A stretch of 64,000 bases of DNA, from the NCBI GenBank assembly GCA_026874595.1, contig CM049312.1:65252929-65316928 (forward strand), written 5' to 3'. The translations under genes were made by a program, and so were the position numbers. The stretch comes from Sipunculus nudus. Lineage: Eukaryota; Annelida; Sipuncula; Golfingiida; Sipunculidae. A model generated the notes under the pieces. That model was given only the letters and a program-made list of their open reading frames with translations, was not told where the DNA came from and did not search any database. Below, piece by piece: positions 48,355 through 60,782 of this stretch. Position 1 is the first letter of the stretch; every line of letters starts with the position of its first letter.

Positions 48355-48420
48355 ACAGGGGCTTAGCCGGGTGTGGGGGGTGCCATATGAGGGTTATGCC
48401 CCCCCCCCCCAACCAACCGA
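48355..48420 (+). mobile_element. hAT-type MITE end (CAGGGGCTTAGCCGGG)
   Basis: 'caggggcttagccggg' followed by G-rich and C-rich tracts resembles the terminus of the element at 38043, but the other end was not located. Confidence 0.35.
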
Positions 48421-48877
48421 CTTTGCGTGTAACATTCACGATGACTTTAAAAAAAATACCTACCAGGAAAGTGTACACATGAAAATTTTTGTCCTGTATG
48501 CATCACGATTGATCACTCAACAATTTTATTTGCAAAAAGTTAATGTTGGGAAGAAATCTATCCTGGGCCTTTTTCTTCTTTCAACAGGCCTTAAAATACA
48601 TTATGGCCTATGCATATATCTTTGTACGAATTTGTGCTTTATCTTTATTCTTATAAGAAATATCTATACTTTCAAGGGGTATGTCAGAACTTAGGGAGTA
48701 GTTGTAACGCTGATTCTTGCAACGATTCAGTTAAGCCAGGTCGTAGTGTGCAGCTTATTGCAACCAGTGCTGTGAGTATTGACTGATAGTGTTACTTAAT
48801 CCATGACCTGATATGAAACTACAGTGTGAGGGTAACACCATAGGAACATTTCATTTTAATTGTTTAAAAAAATCTGC

Positions 48878-49200
48878 ATTCTAAGGAATGCATAACTCTG
48901 CCATGTGGGGGTCCCAGTTGCATATAGGATGTTCCCCAAACTGTGTTTGCGTGACTTATTCTGTTCATATTTTCCAGGGTTTTTTTTTCATGCATAAGTG
49001 ACTGTACGTTTGTGAATTTTCCTTGATGATTCTTTTCTGATGTTCCGGATAATGTTCCCAATCCACACCAAAATCTTATCAATTCTTCACTGGACCATTT
49101 CCTGAAAATCCCTGGACATTTCATGAGATTTAGTCCATGTGTGGCCGAGTTATCGTATGAACTAGCACACACATACACACGCATACCATCCCGATTGAGG
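48878..49200 (+). repeat. ~370-bp dispersed repeat, plus-strand copy
   Basis: 'ctgccatgtggg', 'cataagtgactgtacgtttg', 'atccacaccaaaatcttatc', 'ctggacatttcatgagattt' and 'cacacgcatacc' in family order. Confidence 0.75.
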
Positions 49201-49509
49201 CAAAAATTAAACATCAACGGGTGCCGACTCTATTAGTCAAAATGTTGGCCGACATCCACGATATAAGTCACAGACCTGCAGTGTATTATAGGGTTATGCA
49301 AATGAAAAGGCCGTGTCAGCTCCCTGAATGGCCTTGGCAGTTGTTAATATAGAAATTTAGGAATTTGCAGCATGGCTTTGAAAGGCCACCATTGTGGGCT
49401 CGAATAGACGGTTTTAATTGACGTTTGCCGTTTAGCTAGGCTCAGAATTACGCCTTATTTCATGTGGATAGTGACAAATATAAAAAGTCGAATTATGTTT
49501 GAGTTATAT

Positions 49510-49572
49510 TGTGAACATGCCAGCACAAACACGCACGCACAGGGATGTACGCATACCCGCCTGGAGGAAGCC
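49510..49572 (+). repeat. 3' fragment of the ~370-bp repeat
   Basis: Only the end, 'cacgcacagggatgtacgca' and 'cccgcctggaggaagcc', is present. Confidence 0.55.
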
Positions 49573-50774
49573 ATACTTCTTTATGATGGCCTGACAGGCA
49601 AACTTGTTTATCTAATCCAAATGTGTGCCCGCAGATCTTCACAATATTAAGGGATCCGTATGTGTCGATTTCGAAAGGATATATATAGTAGAACGACTCT
49701 GCTGTTTAGGGTTTATTGGCGTCACAATTGGACCCCCCCCCCCCCCCCAACAATGAACCGCGGCTTCTACATACATAAGCGACGTAGGTGAAAATGTAGT
49801 GAAGAGGGGAGACTGTTCAAATAAAAGCCTGAGAAACGCTCACAGATTGACGCACCCTCATCCGAAATTAAACTAAGACGATGTTTTGCTAGTTGAATCA
49901 ACAAAAGTGTCAGATAAACAAATCATTATTCTGAGGGAACGACATTTACTTTTATTATTATTAGCTAAAATGTGAAGTTCATTCTGACCATGAACAGAAA
50001 TAAATATTGAATTAGAAAAATAAAAGTATACATTCATATGAAAATTGTTTTGGCACTGTGCAAAAACACACTTTTAGATAGCTTGGACTAGTGCTACTTT
50101 GAATCAAATATAATACTTTATGAATCATTAATTTGATTTACTTTTACAAAATAAAAAAAAAAAACTGACACAAAATTCCTTGGAATGACTTGTTTAATGA
50201 ACATACATGTTTTTCTTACGTAAACCAGTAGGATCAGAAACGAGTGGCAGAAATAGCTGAAGTTTGAAAACAGTATGGAACCAATGTTGTATGAGAGAAT
50301 TCATACATTTTCGATTAAGAGATTAAGTAGCTCTTAATTAGATGTGAAAATTAGAAAGCATTCAGAGACCGCACGGCTCTGCCAACAACCTGGATCCCTA
50401 GATCCGGATTGCTAAGAAGATCCTTATCTTTCTTTGTAAATCGAAATACAAGAATCTGATCAAGCCGTGAGAAAAGCGTGTCATAGTTGACTAAAAGGTT
50501 ACATCATAGGTCAGCTCTGTCCGCCAAAACGCACTAATAGAAGTTTGTGTAATTCTAAAATTTCTTTACCCTGTCTATTACTGCACCAGCCTATCCATAT
50601 AATTAATACGGAGTTGGGTTTTTTTCTAGACCACCGTTTACCTGCTTTCGTTCTGATTTGACAAACCAAATTCGGCAGACGTATCGGTGGTGTGCGCTTC
50701 TAGGACAAGTTTGTTTTATTTTGCGGGATTATGCACTATTAAGCTGAATAATTAATAATTTTAATATTTCCCAA
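49573..50774. other. Non-coding stretch
   Basis: Poly-C run at about 49733-49748; no exon or repeat recognised. Confidence 0.4.
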
Positions 50775-51010
50775 TTAGGTGCCCCTATTTCGTTTGTGCT
50801 GCATGGTCCTACACCCCTGTTACGCTTTTTCAGGAGGCGCCTCCGGGATTTTCACTGGCCTCTTAAGACCGTGGCTAGAGCGCATGTCCTGCCTAAAAGG
50901 CATATCCGTCCAATACGTGGTCACGCGGGTCCACTTTAGTCCCCATTGTCCCCCATATCCATTGTAACGCCTCTAAAGGGATTTTCTCTCACAAAAGGAA
51001 GTAAGGTTTG
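50775..51010 (+). repeat. Dispersed ~240-bp repeat, copy 2 (GCCTCCGG family)
   Basis: Plus-strand counterpart of 1022-1262. Confidence 0.7.
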
Positions 51011-52236
51011 TAATCCAAAGACCACAAAACTCCGCTTTCAATTCATGGGCTTTCCATTTTGGTCAAAACTGCCCACTAAGTCAAGTGATGTGTCTACCGT
51101 TTGACAAATATTGTATGGGTTACAGGTATGTTGATTTTTATAAATACAAAAATATCTATCCATTATAACATTGGTTTCAAAAGTTGGGCCAAATCATGTG
51201 TTTTACAATTTTTTTCCAAAAAGAAGCCCCACAACTTAATTTTCATTCGGGTTGGGTGTGGGGGTGGGGGGTTCACATTTATTCGTTAAGATCCGTTGTC
51301 CGTAAGGACGGTGAAACATAAAAAAGTATCACCAGTACATCCTTAAATTTATAACAACCTAGAATCTGTAGTCGGGGCCCACAGACCAAGGCTGAAGTGG
51401 TTTCTTTGCTAAATGCTTTCATCGAAATATATCAACCTGCTTTCTTTTTATCTGGGGAGTTGTCAATTTGGCCCGAGTATAGAATCCGGTCTTCATTCCC
51501 ATGATGGATCTAAACTGACTTGACCGTCTAATATTAGTAGTAATCTACATGAGCCATGACATGCCTAATGATATGACATCGACACGCCTCTTACTTCTCC
51601 TTTACATGAATCCTTAACATCATTACGTCCGTCCATATACACCCATAACCTCGTCCATGTAGACCGGATTCTATATTTGCTCCATGTATTTTTCTTGGCC
51701 TATCTTTTTCACATTGGCAGCTATACGTTTAACGTATGGGATCAAGCACTACGTTTCATAATATATGAATCACGAACCTCTCGTAATGGACATCTCTGTA
51801 TTACGCAACCTTTATAAGTGTCTGTTAAATGTTAACAAAAGAAGGGCCGGGTGACCAGAGGAAAAATCTTGGTTTCGCACATGCGACAATTATAAAAAAA
51901 AGAAAAGAAATATGAAAGAAGAAACACCTAGAGAAGCTTGAAAACCCTTGAATTGTGAAGTTATGCTGTACCACCACCAAGTGCTGTGTTTGTCTCGTTT
52001 GTAAACGATTGGTCTCGTTTCTAAATTTAATTTCCATTTCAAATTTGCCATATAATCATAGGAATCCCCCGCAAGTAAAAATTACTAATTGTGTCCTTGC
52101 ACATGTCGGGATATTTTATCTGGTCAAACAAGAACCATTGATAGACATTACATGTATTACTAATGACATTAATAGTATCCACCGGCTGAGCCATTCTAAC
52201 ACAGCGCTGGTATTATATCCGACGCCTTTAGTCTTT
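51011..52236. other. Non-coding stretch
   Basis: No exon recognised. 51900-52030 and 52600-52720 share 'gaa..cttg..aa..cttgaattgtgaag' versus 'cttcacaaatcaagagttttcaag' in opposite orientation, a possible inverted repeat around the microsatellite cluster. Confidence 0.4.
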
Positions 52237-52398
<162 letters not shown>

Positions 52399-52789
52399 GA
52401 TTGTATAGTAGAGAGTTTAAAGAAAAAAAAGACCTTTTTTTATTTTACAAACCGGGAATTTTGAGTATACATGAAATCCAATTTAGTTTCTTTAAACTAT
52501 TACGGTATCTTTCAATATTTCGTTCTTCGTTTGCTTTCTCCTGTATACAAGTGGGAAAAAACTTGCCCCGGGCGCGATCAATGAGGAAAAACAAACAACG
52601 CTCACGCCACCGGTTGGTCGTAAAAATAAACTTCACAAATCAAGAGTTTTCAAGCTTTTCTGGGTGTTTTTCTTTCATGTTTCTTCTCTTTTTTTATAAT
52701 TATCGCGCGTGCTGGACTAAGATCTTGCTTCTGATCACGCAGTCTTGTTATAGTAAACATACAAAGGTGCACTGTGTTTACTGTGATTG

Positions 52790-52980
52790 TAAGCCTCCGC
52801 CATGTGTATATGCGTGTGTGTGTGTGAGGGGGGGGGGGTGAGGGGGGGGGGGGCGGCTCTCGGGCTATGGTGGACTGCTCCCAAAAACGTGCCGGATCCA
52901 CACGAACTTCTTGATTGGCCCGTTCCCGAAATGCTCTGAACTTTCATGAGATTCCGTTTTTGCGTGAGGGAATGCAAGCC
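52790..52980 (+). repeat. ~370-bp dispersed repeat, partial copy with poly-G
   Basis: 'aagcctccgccatgtg', then (TG)n and poly-G, 'gccggatccacac', 'ttgattggcccgttcccgaa', 'atgctctgaactttcatgag'. The middle is deleted relative to 17475. Confidence 0.65.
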
Positions 52981-53039
52981 CCGCCTTGTGTGTGTGTGTG
53001 TGTGTTCGAATGTGTGTGTGCTGAGTTGGGGGGGGGGGA

Positions 53040-53292
53040 GTTGCGAGATGCATTCATTATTCGGCCTATATTACCAGGTTCCTTCGTGCATAAGCTGATT
53101 TACATTTGTGGATATTTCTTGACTACATTCCTGAATCCGGATCATGTGCCGGACCCACAGTTATATCTTATTCTTTATTGACCCATTACGGATATGCTCT
53201 GAACATTTTATAAGATTACGTTCATGATTGCGTGACTTAAACACAAATACACATCCACACACACGAACAGGGATGAACGCATACCCTTCCAC
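53040..53292 (+). repeat. ~370-bp dispersed repeat, partial copy
   Basis: 'ttaccaggttccttcgtgca', 'taagctgatttacatttgtg', 'ccggatcatgtgccggaccc', 'gattgcgtga' and 'gaacgcatacccttcc' in family order, immediately after the previous copy. Confidence 0.7.
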
Positions 53293-54007
53293 TATATTAT
53301 AAAGTCTACCTCAGCCAGGTGTGATAGAATCCTTTCTGTTTTACATCAATGCACAATAATACATGTAATCATACAAGATGACATTCTGGTATAAAGGAAC
53401 TGATTGTTTTTGTTGGTCATATTTAGTAGTAGGTCCATTAGGAAATTGAGATCTGGATTTAATAGAAAGATAATTAGAAGAGTACGGGATGTTCTGGCCA
53501 TAACATCGGAGAATCCCAGTTCAATTTGGAGTGTCCCAAGGGGGGATGTTATATAGTGTGTATCACATTCGAAAAGTTATAAAAAACTAATGATTTTTTT
53601 TTTCTATTTCGTTATCGTATGGTTATATGAATTAAAATCATGTCAATAAATGATTGATTACGGTGAAATGCAGGTGTCAGTGACGGCGACAAGTTACTAC
53701 GACAAGAGCAAAGGTTTGATCCTATTGATCATACAGTGCCATTGGACGCTTAGGCCCCATGAGTCGAGCGTCCGAAACAGCTTCTGAGCACCTGTTACGC
53801 TTACTACGGTTTTCCTGAAGGCCCCCTGAAGGGATTTATAAAATACCATATGAAGTAATAACAATTCATATGCCACATATCGTTGTTAAATAAAAAATCG
53901 TAGGAAAATCTTGATAAACATGTAAAGGTACCTCCCGTAACGATGAGCATCAGTAAACAATTATTCCATGTGTATGTCACTGGCAGAAATGCCTTTCTAT
54001 TGTTCTT

Positions 54008-54153
54008 TAAACCTCGCCTTACAACCATCTCTGTTAAGCGACCACCCAAAAATAACGACCACTTATTCAGGATTCATTTCTTTCTGCTCTATATAAGAGA
54101 CCTTGCTTAGACGACCACTTTATTGAGGTTGTCGTAATACCGAGGTTTTACTG
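54008..54153. mobile_element. Small pogo-like remnant
   Basis: The left has 'aacctcgccttacaaccatc' and 'gcgaccaccc'. The right end is 'gaggttgtcgtaataccgag' then 'gttttactgta', whose reverse complement is a good TACAGTAAAACCTCGG terminus. The left outer end is eroded. Related to the element at 59088. Confidence 0.6.
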
Positions 54154-54164
54154 TACCTTGTATT

Positions 54165-54530
54165 CAACTGTTATTGATTAAATTGAATATGAGTTTCCTC
54201 AGCTGAGGACCTATCTTATACTTTGTATTCAGCTGTTATTGGCTAAAATGGGTTTATTTGATTTTATTTGTTCAGTTGAGTACCTGTTTTTCATTTTGTC
54301 TTCAGCTTGTGTTGAAAAGTTTGCAGGTCACGTGTTTGTTTTCTATGTTCAGCTGAATACCTATATTGGATCTTGCTTAAACTGAATAACTTTTTTTTGT
54401 TCAGCTGAGTACCTATATTATATTTTGTTTTCTTCTTTCCAACATGTACCTACATTGTATTTGCATTTATCTTACTCATGCCGATTTTTTTCAGATAAGT
54501 ACCTATATCTATTTTGTATTAATCAACGCA
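54165..54530 (+). repeat. Degenerate tandem repeat TTCAGCTGAGTACCTATATT
   Basis: 'ttcag(c/t)tga(g/a)tacct' recurs near 54272, 54347, 54401 and (as 'tcagataagtacct') 54492, with related 'attcagctgttattg' units near 54165 and 54228. Spacing is 50-80 bp. Confidence 0.65.
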
Positions 54531-54552
54531 GACCATTTTACTTTGAGCTGAA

Positions 54553-54555
<3 letters not shown>

Positions 54556-54597
<42 letters not shown>
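54556..54597. repeat. (TA)n microsatellite
   Basis: About 21 TA units. Confidence 0.97.
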
Positions 54598-54601
<4 letters not shown>

Positions 54602-54639
54602 AAGTCTATAGGGGTAAGGGACGATTCTTAAAATGTGTA

Positions 54640-55150
54640 TTCCTTTAAGCTGAGCTTAACCAGGTTACTTTATTTGCGCAGTCCCAGATCTTAGAATGCC
54701 ATCGTGACAAAGACCGTGTGTTGTATATTGTGGGTCAAGAGCAATGCTCACTATATTCCTTTTCTTCCATTCAAATCACCTCTGCGGTCAAAAGTATCTT
54801 GTACATAATTATCTCACACCGTACCTCCTAGTATAACCCATTTGAGTAAAGTCACCTACGTGCACTCTTTAGTTATAATTAGGATTATATTTTAATGGAT
54901 GCTCAAGTGCTTAGTTTTTAATCATTTTGTTTTTCTTCAAGAAAAATGAAAATTGTTTGACATTAAACTAAAGTGATTGATCCTGCGATTATTAGTTGAA
55001 TGAGGTTAACTTTTTCTTTTCTTTTATTAATTAAGGCGTAATAGTTTATACTATCATTATCCTATTATCACTATCATATTGATAAAATTTAGTTCTCAGG
55101 GAGACATATATTATTTTCCTTGTAATAGTCATGCTTTTTTATTCAAGTCT
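54640..55150. other. Non-coding stretch
   Basis: Nothing recognised. Confidence 0.4.
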
Positions 55151-55154
55151 TATT

Positions 55155-55430
55155 CACTTTGCATTCACTTATTCGGTCCATATTCCCTGATTCTTTCATG
55201 CATCAATGACTTTACATTTGTTAATATTTTTTTATGGCATTCCTGAATCTGGGTCATGTGCCGGGTCGTCACCAAAGTGTTATCGGTTTTTCATAATCCT
55301 TTTACCAAAATGCCCTGCAAAATTCATGACATTCCGTTTACGATTCCGCGAGTATAGTATTGTAAACAAACACACCCTTAAACAAACCATCACACACACA
55401 CATAACCCTCCCGGAGGAAGCACAAATTGA
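55155..55430 (+). repeat. ~370-bp dispersed repeat, plus-strand copy
   Basis: 'attcggtccatattccctga', 'catcaatgactttacatttg', 'gcattcctgaatctgggtca', 'tgccctgcaaaattcatgac', 'ccctcccggaggaagcac' in family order. Confidence 0.7.
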
Positions 55431-56141
55431 TCAGGCATGAAACCAAACGAGAGTACGATCCAGTTGCCGTGTTTGCCCTGTTAACTTTATAACATAACAA
55501 CGATTTGGTGCACGTGTCCAATACATCGTTGGCATCGTACGCAGATGACTGAAAACGTCACGGGATGCGCGAAAAGCAGAATATTACCTGCTTATAGCTT
55601 ACACGCATCGTTGCTTTATTAACGTGACCAGTTATTGTGAAACATAAAATAAAAGTGAATGGTATTTTTTTTTATTTTCGACGGACAATCGAGTCCCATT
55701 AGATTGAAATCCATGGACTGAAGATCCCTCATGAATATGTAAATGCGGCTCTGAAATGTATAGACGGGTTTTGACGGTCAATGTTATATGGCAGTTGGGC
55801 GGTATGTCCCAGAAGTAAAACTGTACGAACCAATTGCAACCCATTGAGTATTGCAATAAAAGGAGATTCACTAAATTGGACATAATACAGTGTGCTGGAA
55901 AATGGGAATCCCTGTACCTTTACATTTTCCAGTTTTTTTTTTTTTTTTCAAATGAAATTTTAAATAATATCAGTGTAATAAGTTATCAGTTATTAATTAT
56001 CAATAAATAATCAGTTTAATAAAAAAAAGGTTTTAATAGTGCACATTGAGAATGAAACAATTTTAATAATTAATAATTGTATCTTAAAAGTGTTTAATTT
56101 GGTTGAATGCATGGCATACAAAAACTGTAAAATCATGATTG

Positions 56142-56143
<2 letters not shown>
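55431..56143. other. Non-coding stretch
   Basis: Poly-T run near 55932; no exon recognised. Confidence 0.4.

Positions 56144-56206
<63 letters not shown>
56144..56206. repeat. (TA)n microsatellite
   Basis: About 31 TA units. Confidence 0.97.
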
Positions 56207-56208
<2 letters not shown>

Positions 56209-56780
56209 GATTTTGGGTGTTTTTTTAAGTGGGGGAAGCATTCTACAAGAGTACACGGTTTGGGATACTAAAAAAAAAAACACAAAATATGCATTCTGTG
56301 CAATATTTTGACCAGTTTCCTACTTTTTATCACATGCTGCACCAGACAAAATTATTACCACGTATTAAATATTGTATTTACACAATCATATGTTCCAACT
56401 TGATAATATTCATAAGCCGATATAGTCTCCTTTAAACCTTTATAGAACTGCAGATCCATTATTTGTTTGTTTTGTTTTTTTTTCATTTGTTTTTTTTTTA
56501 CTCAAAACCATGCATATCGGCGTGTTTGGTTAAGGCCCATTGTGGGGGAAACAAGTGTTAAGTGCAAAGATATTAAGCAAACAAGTGTATTTCAACAATT
56601 CTCAATAAAATGAATTGAATTACATTTAATTACCTATAACATTATACAATACGGCCCTATGTATTACTTAAAACATAAAAAAGAAACGAAGTGCCAGGTG
56701 TTTATACCTAAGGAATGTAGACCGTGAAGAAATACCATGTATTTTCTAAATTGATGGAATTTACATCATTTCTCACAGAA

Positions 56781-56795
56781 AGGTCACACTGACCT
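56781..56795. promoter_or_regulatory. Perfect ERE-type palindrome AGGTCAcacTGACCT
   Basis: Fourth exact IR3 site in the window. Context 'ctcacagaaaggtcac' resembles the unit start of the 1.5-kb element at 11247, so this may be a lone fragment of that element. Confidence 0.6.
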
Positions 56796-56807
56796 CATCC
56801 CTTCGGC

Positions 56808-56810
<3 letters not shown>

Positions 56811-56849
<39 letters not shown>

Positions 56850-56878
56850 ATGTGTGTGTGTGTATGTCTGTGTGTGTG
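56811..56878. repeat. (TA)n-(TG)n microsatellite
   Basis: About 16 TA units followed by degenerate TG. Confidence 0.95.
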
Positions 56879-56999
56879 ATCTGGGCTAGACCACATCCAA
56901 ATCGTGATCTGGACGTGTACATATTATTAACATAGAAGGGCGAAACCAAATATTCATTGGGGGGGGGGGGGGAGGCCAATATAATTTATAAAGCATTGA

Positions 57000-58590
57000 C
57001 ATCAGTGCAGTTATATAAGATTGATTATTATTTTTAATATCATATAATGCGACCTTTGATTCTAACAATACTCGATTAAATTCATCATAAAGTGCTAATT
57101 AAAAAAAAAATTAACGCTAGTCTGGTGAAGACCAGTTTTCCCCGAAAAACTTCAATGGAGTTTTCCCACATGGGGCACCCCTTCGAATGCCACTGATTAA
57201 CCTACGAAGAAACGCATTGATCTGGATTAACGTGGTCTCTTAAGACGTTAATTAGCTATGTGACGATGAGTCACTGCACCTGCTTGCCTCCTAAGACCTT
57301 TTTAACATTAACTGAGAAATTAATAATTTAATTAGCACGACAACATTATTCACCATACAGGTGGTGTCATCTGTCATGATTTCAATAAGATGATTACAAC
57401 ATCACATTCCTATGCTCTTCCTGTGTACATGTACTTAATATACAAAATCTTTACATATATTATTGTTTATAAATACTTATATAAAGATATATATATATAT
57501 AAATTATATATTAATATATATATGAACCGTTTATATAAATATATATATATAATATTTATTAAAACGTGTTGAAGTATATGCGAATATGCAAATACACGAT
57601 GCAACATTTAATTTGTTACATAGTTCAATCTGCGATCAAATGTACATAAATATCGAATAATATCATCGCTAAATTTGAATAAACACTTTTAAGCATGCAT
57701 TTCAAGTTTCGTGTATATTCAGGCATGGTCAATATCTACATAATTGCCAACTTTTAGCGGATAACCCGCATCCTGGCTGTTGGTATCATGAAAACTGTAC
57801 ATTTAATGTGTTAATCAATAAATTGTGTCAAAGCTTAGCATAGAAACATGACATAAAATCTCAATATGGAAATAAGGAACAATCTATTAACAGCAACTTG
57901 GTGTTTGATGTGACAGAAAATGCTAAATAGGATAATGGCAGGGATGCAAAGTACCCGGGGTATGGAGATGCCAGTGTCAACCATAGCTAGGATGTGAAGG
58001 ATAGAAAGTGATAGGTACATCGAAAATCATATTCAGTGAAAAGGTCTTCCCTTCATATAAAACACTCATCTATATGTTTATCCTATGATTAACTTTCTAA
58101 AACAAATCTACACACACAAGACATATTCACAAAAAAAAATACCCCAACCCCAATATATAAATACAACTACTGTGTGTAAGAGCGTCAATACAGGGTAAGA
58201 GGGATATATAGATCCCCCCCCCCAACACACACATACACTCACTTCTAGTAATGGGATGGTGAATCGCCACTGCTATTCAGAGAACAATATTTATATATTG
58301 AACATGAAATATGTTAATATATATAAATATGGTTAAATTTTACTGTGAAATATAATATATCTTAAGCTAGTTTAGAATAACCCTGCACTAGTAACATACC
58401 TTATTTGTTTTATATATACTTTATATATTTATAATGAATTATAATTATTTGATATGTGTTTCAAAGACAATACAAATCCAAATACAATAATCTTCCAAGG
58501 GCATATCCATTTTTATATTAATCAATTACATTAAATAATAAATAATTTGATAATAATTTGAAAGACTGTATATCATTTATTACAGTAATA
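57000..58590. other. Mostly non-coding, very AT-rich
   Basis: 57480-57560 is degenerate TA sequence. 58178-58480 carries the GCGTCAATACAGGG repeat shared with 33955. Short frames here have no domain. Confidence 0.45.
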
Positions 58591-58599
58591 TTTTTCTGT

Positions 58600-58672
58600 A
58601 AGACTTGCCTACGCCCTCGGATCATCTTATTCATGAAGGGTTTATTTTCGCGATTATTGAAACGAAGAAATT
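58600..58672 (+). mobile_element. Fragment of the TTCGCG MITE
   Basis: 'cttgcctacgccctcggatc', 'attcatgaagggtttatttt', 'cgcgattatt' match the right part of 41660-42075. Confidence 0.55.
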
Positions 58673-59087
58673 TGTGTTGCCTTCAGATATTCCGAGATAC
58701 AGAAAAAGGACCTGATTTATTCAGAAATATAGGCCTTTTTATGTGTCTTAAAATATTAAACACAATAAATATGTGCATGAAAAATACCCAGGATTCTTTG
58801 TGAATGCTACCGTGAACACGAAGAGGGGAGTGGATGAATTAAAGGGTAAAATAGGTATCAAAGCAGCATTTAATTGGATGTCATCTGTTCAGCCAGAACA
58901 TTGGAATATATATACCCAGAGTACATGTATATTCATATATCTACCTGTTTACTCCCCCCAAACACACACACACACACACGCACACATATATATAAACATA
59001 TATGTAGATATACGTATAGACATTAAAAGGACACAAATCTATCTTTAATGTTTCTTTTATAATGAAATGGCACGCCTAATATATATA

Positions 59088-60306
59088 CAGTGGAACCCCG
59101 CCTTGCGACCACCCCACAATTGCGACCACCCCACAATTACGACCATTTTGCTTGGTCCCGAATTTTTTTTTAGTTAATTTATGTTTGAAAATGACTCAAA
59201 ATTATGACCACCCCTGAATTCAGAATTACGACCAGATTTCCTGGCCCCAGCGCTAATGCGACCCCGCTAATGCGACCACCGCCGAGAAGTACTGAAACAA
59301 CATTTGTCGCGAGTCAATGGCTGCGTCTTGTCACAGGCGCCTTAAAGAACAAGGTAACTTAATGTTGAGTTATTAATGAGTGTTAATCTGGTCCCGCATA
59401 TCTTCCTGGCACGGTGTCTTCGCTGAGATTCGTTGAGGTGTAGGTTATAGATCAAAGAGGATAACCATCGGCCTGATTACTTAATGAGCCGTTCTGACCT
59501 TGGGTCAGATGCTAATTGCCCCTCAGTGATCACCTGAATTACGGCTAACTGCGGGGTGGGGTTGCGGGCTTAATATTTCAACTCATCACATATTGCTCGA
59601 TCCTCATTGGTAAAATTAACGACCTAGTTAATCCTAAATGTGTTCATACCTTACTGACACTGAGTATTGAGCAGTCCGTAAAATGTATGAAAAAAGCTTG
59701 CATGGGGGAAGATCCCTCACATTAACTTGCATTTTCTGATAGATCGTTGTCACTTTATTTCTCTACTGGTTAGGTTTGCATTTAAATTGCTTGCTGTTAG
59801 GCAACTATGCCTCTGAAAGAGCTCCCTTAGAAGGATCAAGGGGCGTGAATCAAGGCGGCAACACCACGTGCAGTCAACACCAAATAGCTTAGCAGTTTAG
59901 CGTCGGGAAAACTCAAGTGCACGCAAAATATACTCAAGCGGAAGGCTAAATATATGACAGCCACGTGTTATGTTCAATATGTATTCAGTAGGTTGTAATC
60001 GTATTGCCTTAGTGTTATTATTTGTTAATCATCAGTCACTAAGTATGTGTACATGTTTATTACTTTTTATCATGAATAAATATGTTCAGCTACACACACA
60101 AAAAAATATTCATAATAAGGGTTCTCCGCTAAGTAAAATATTTTGTTATAATTCACATTAAAGATATGCAATAGATAAACTCTGATACACATTAAATATC
60201 GGCGTGTTATATGCGACCATGGTAAGAGTTTCACAAATAAGACCACCCCCAAATTACGACCACTTTGCTCAGTCTCCAGGGTGGTCGTAATTGTGGGGTT
60301 CCACTG
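59088..60306. mobile_element. pogo/Tigger-like non-autonomous element inserted in a TA tract
   Basis: Left end CAGTGGAACCCCGCCTTGCG, right end (reverse complement) CAGTGGAACCCCACAATTACG, each flanked by TA within a TATATA stretch. Both ends carry repeated 'gcgaccacc' or 'acgaccac' subterminal motifs. 1,219 bp; the two short interior frames (59970-60252) show no transposase signature. Confidence 0.8.
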
Positions 60307-60330
60307 TATATATATATATATATATATATC
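60307..60330. repeat. (TA)n tract at element end
   Basis: About 12 TA units directly after the right terminus of the element at 59088. Confidence 0.9.
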
Positions 60331-60539
60331 TTTGAAATTAGGCAGTTAAGTGTCAGAATTACAGATATTCTTTTGATCTAAAGAGATTTATATGGCCGGT
60401 AAAAGTGAGAAATAATCAGATTTCAAGAATAATGAGTGCTTCAGTGTAATATGATTCAAGGGCGCTATAAACACTGTTAGCACTAAGGTTTTGAAAAGTG
60501 GTTAACAAAGGTTTTCATCGTTTCCAAATAGGGACATAA

Positions 60540-60780
60540 TTTAAAAACCCTTCAAAGGTTTTCCTTTAAAACCCTTTTTTTCTATCAAAACTTTGAAGGG
60601 TTTCCCCCCCAAAAAAACCCTTTTCAAAGTTTTAAACCCTCTAGAAACCCCTTATAGAATTAATAAAAATATTTTAGAAACCTTCTTATTGATCAAAAAC
60701 CCTTTTTACACCTTGACGGGATCTTAAATTCCTTAGATATTAATGTTAGAAACCTATTTAACGAATAAAACACTTCTGAA
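60540..60780. repeat. AAACCCTTTT-type degenerate repeat
   Basis: 'aaacccttcaaaggttttcc', 'ttgaagggtttcc' and similar complementary pieces alternate. 60657-60745 is repeated at 60944-61010 ('ttagaaacct..ttgatcaaaaaccctttt'). Confidence 0.55.
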
Positions 60781-60782
60781 GC

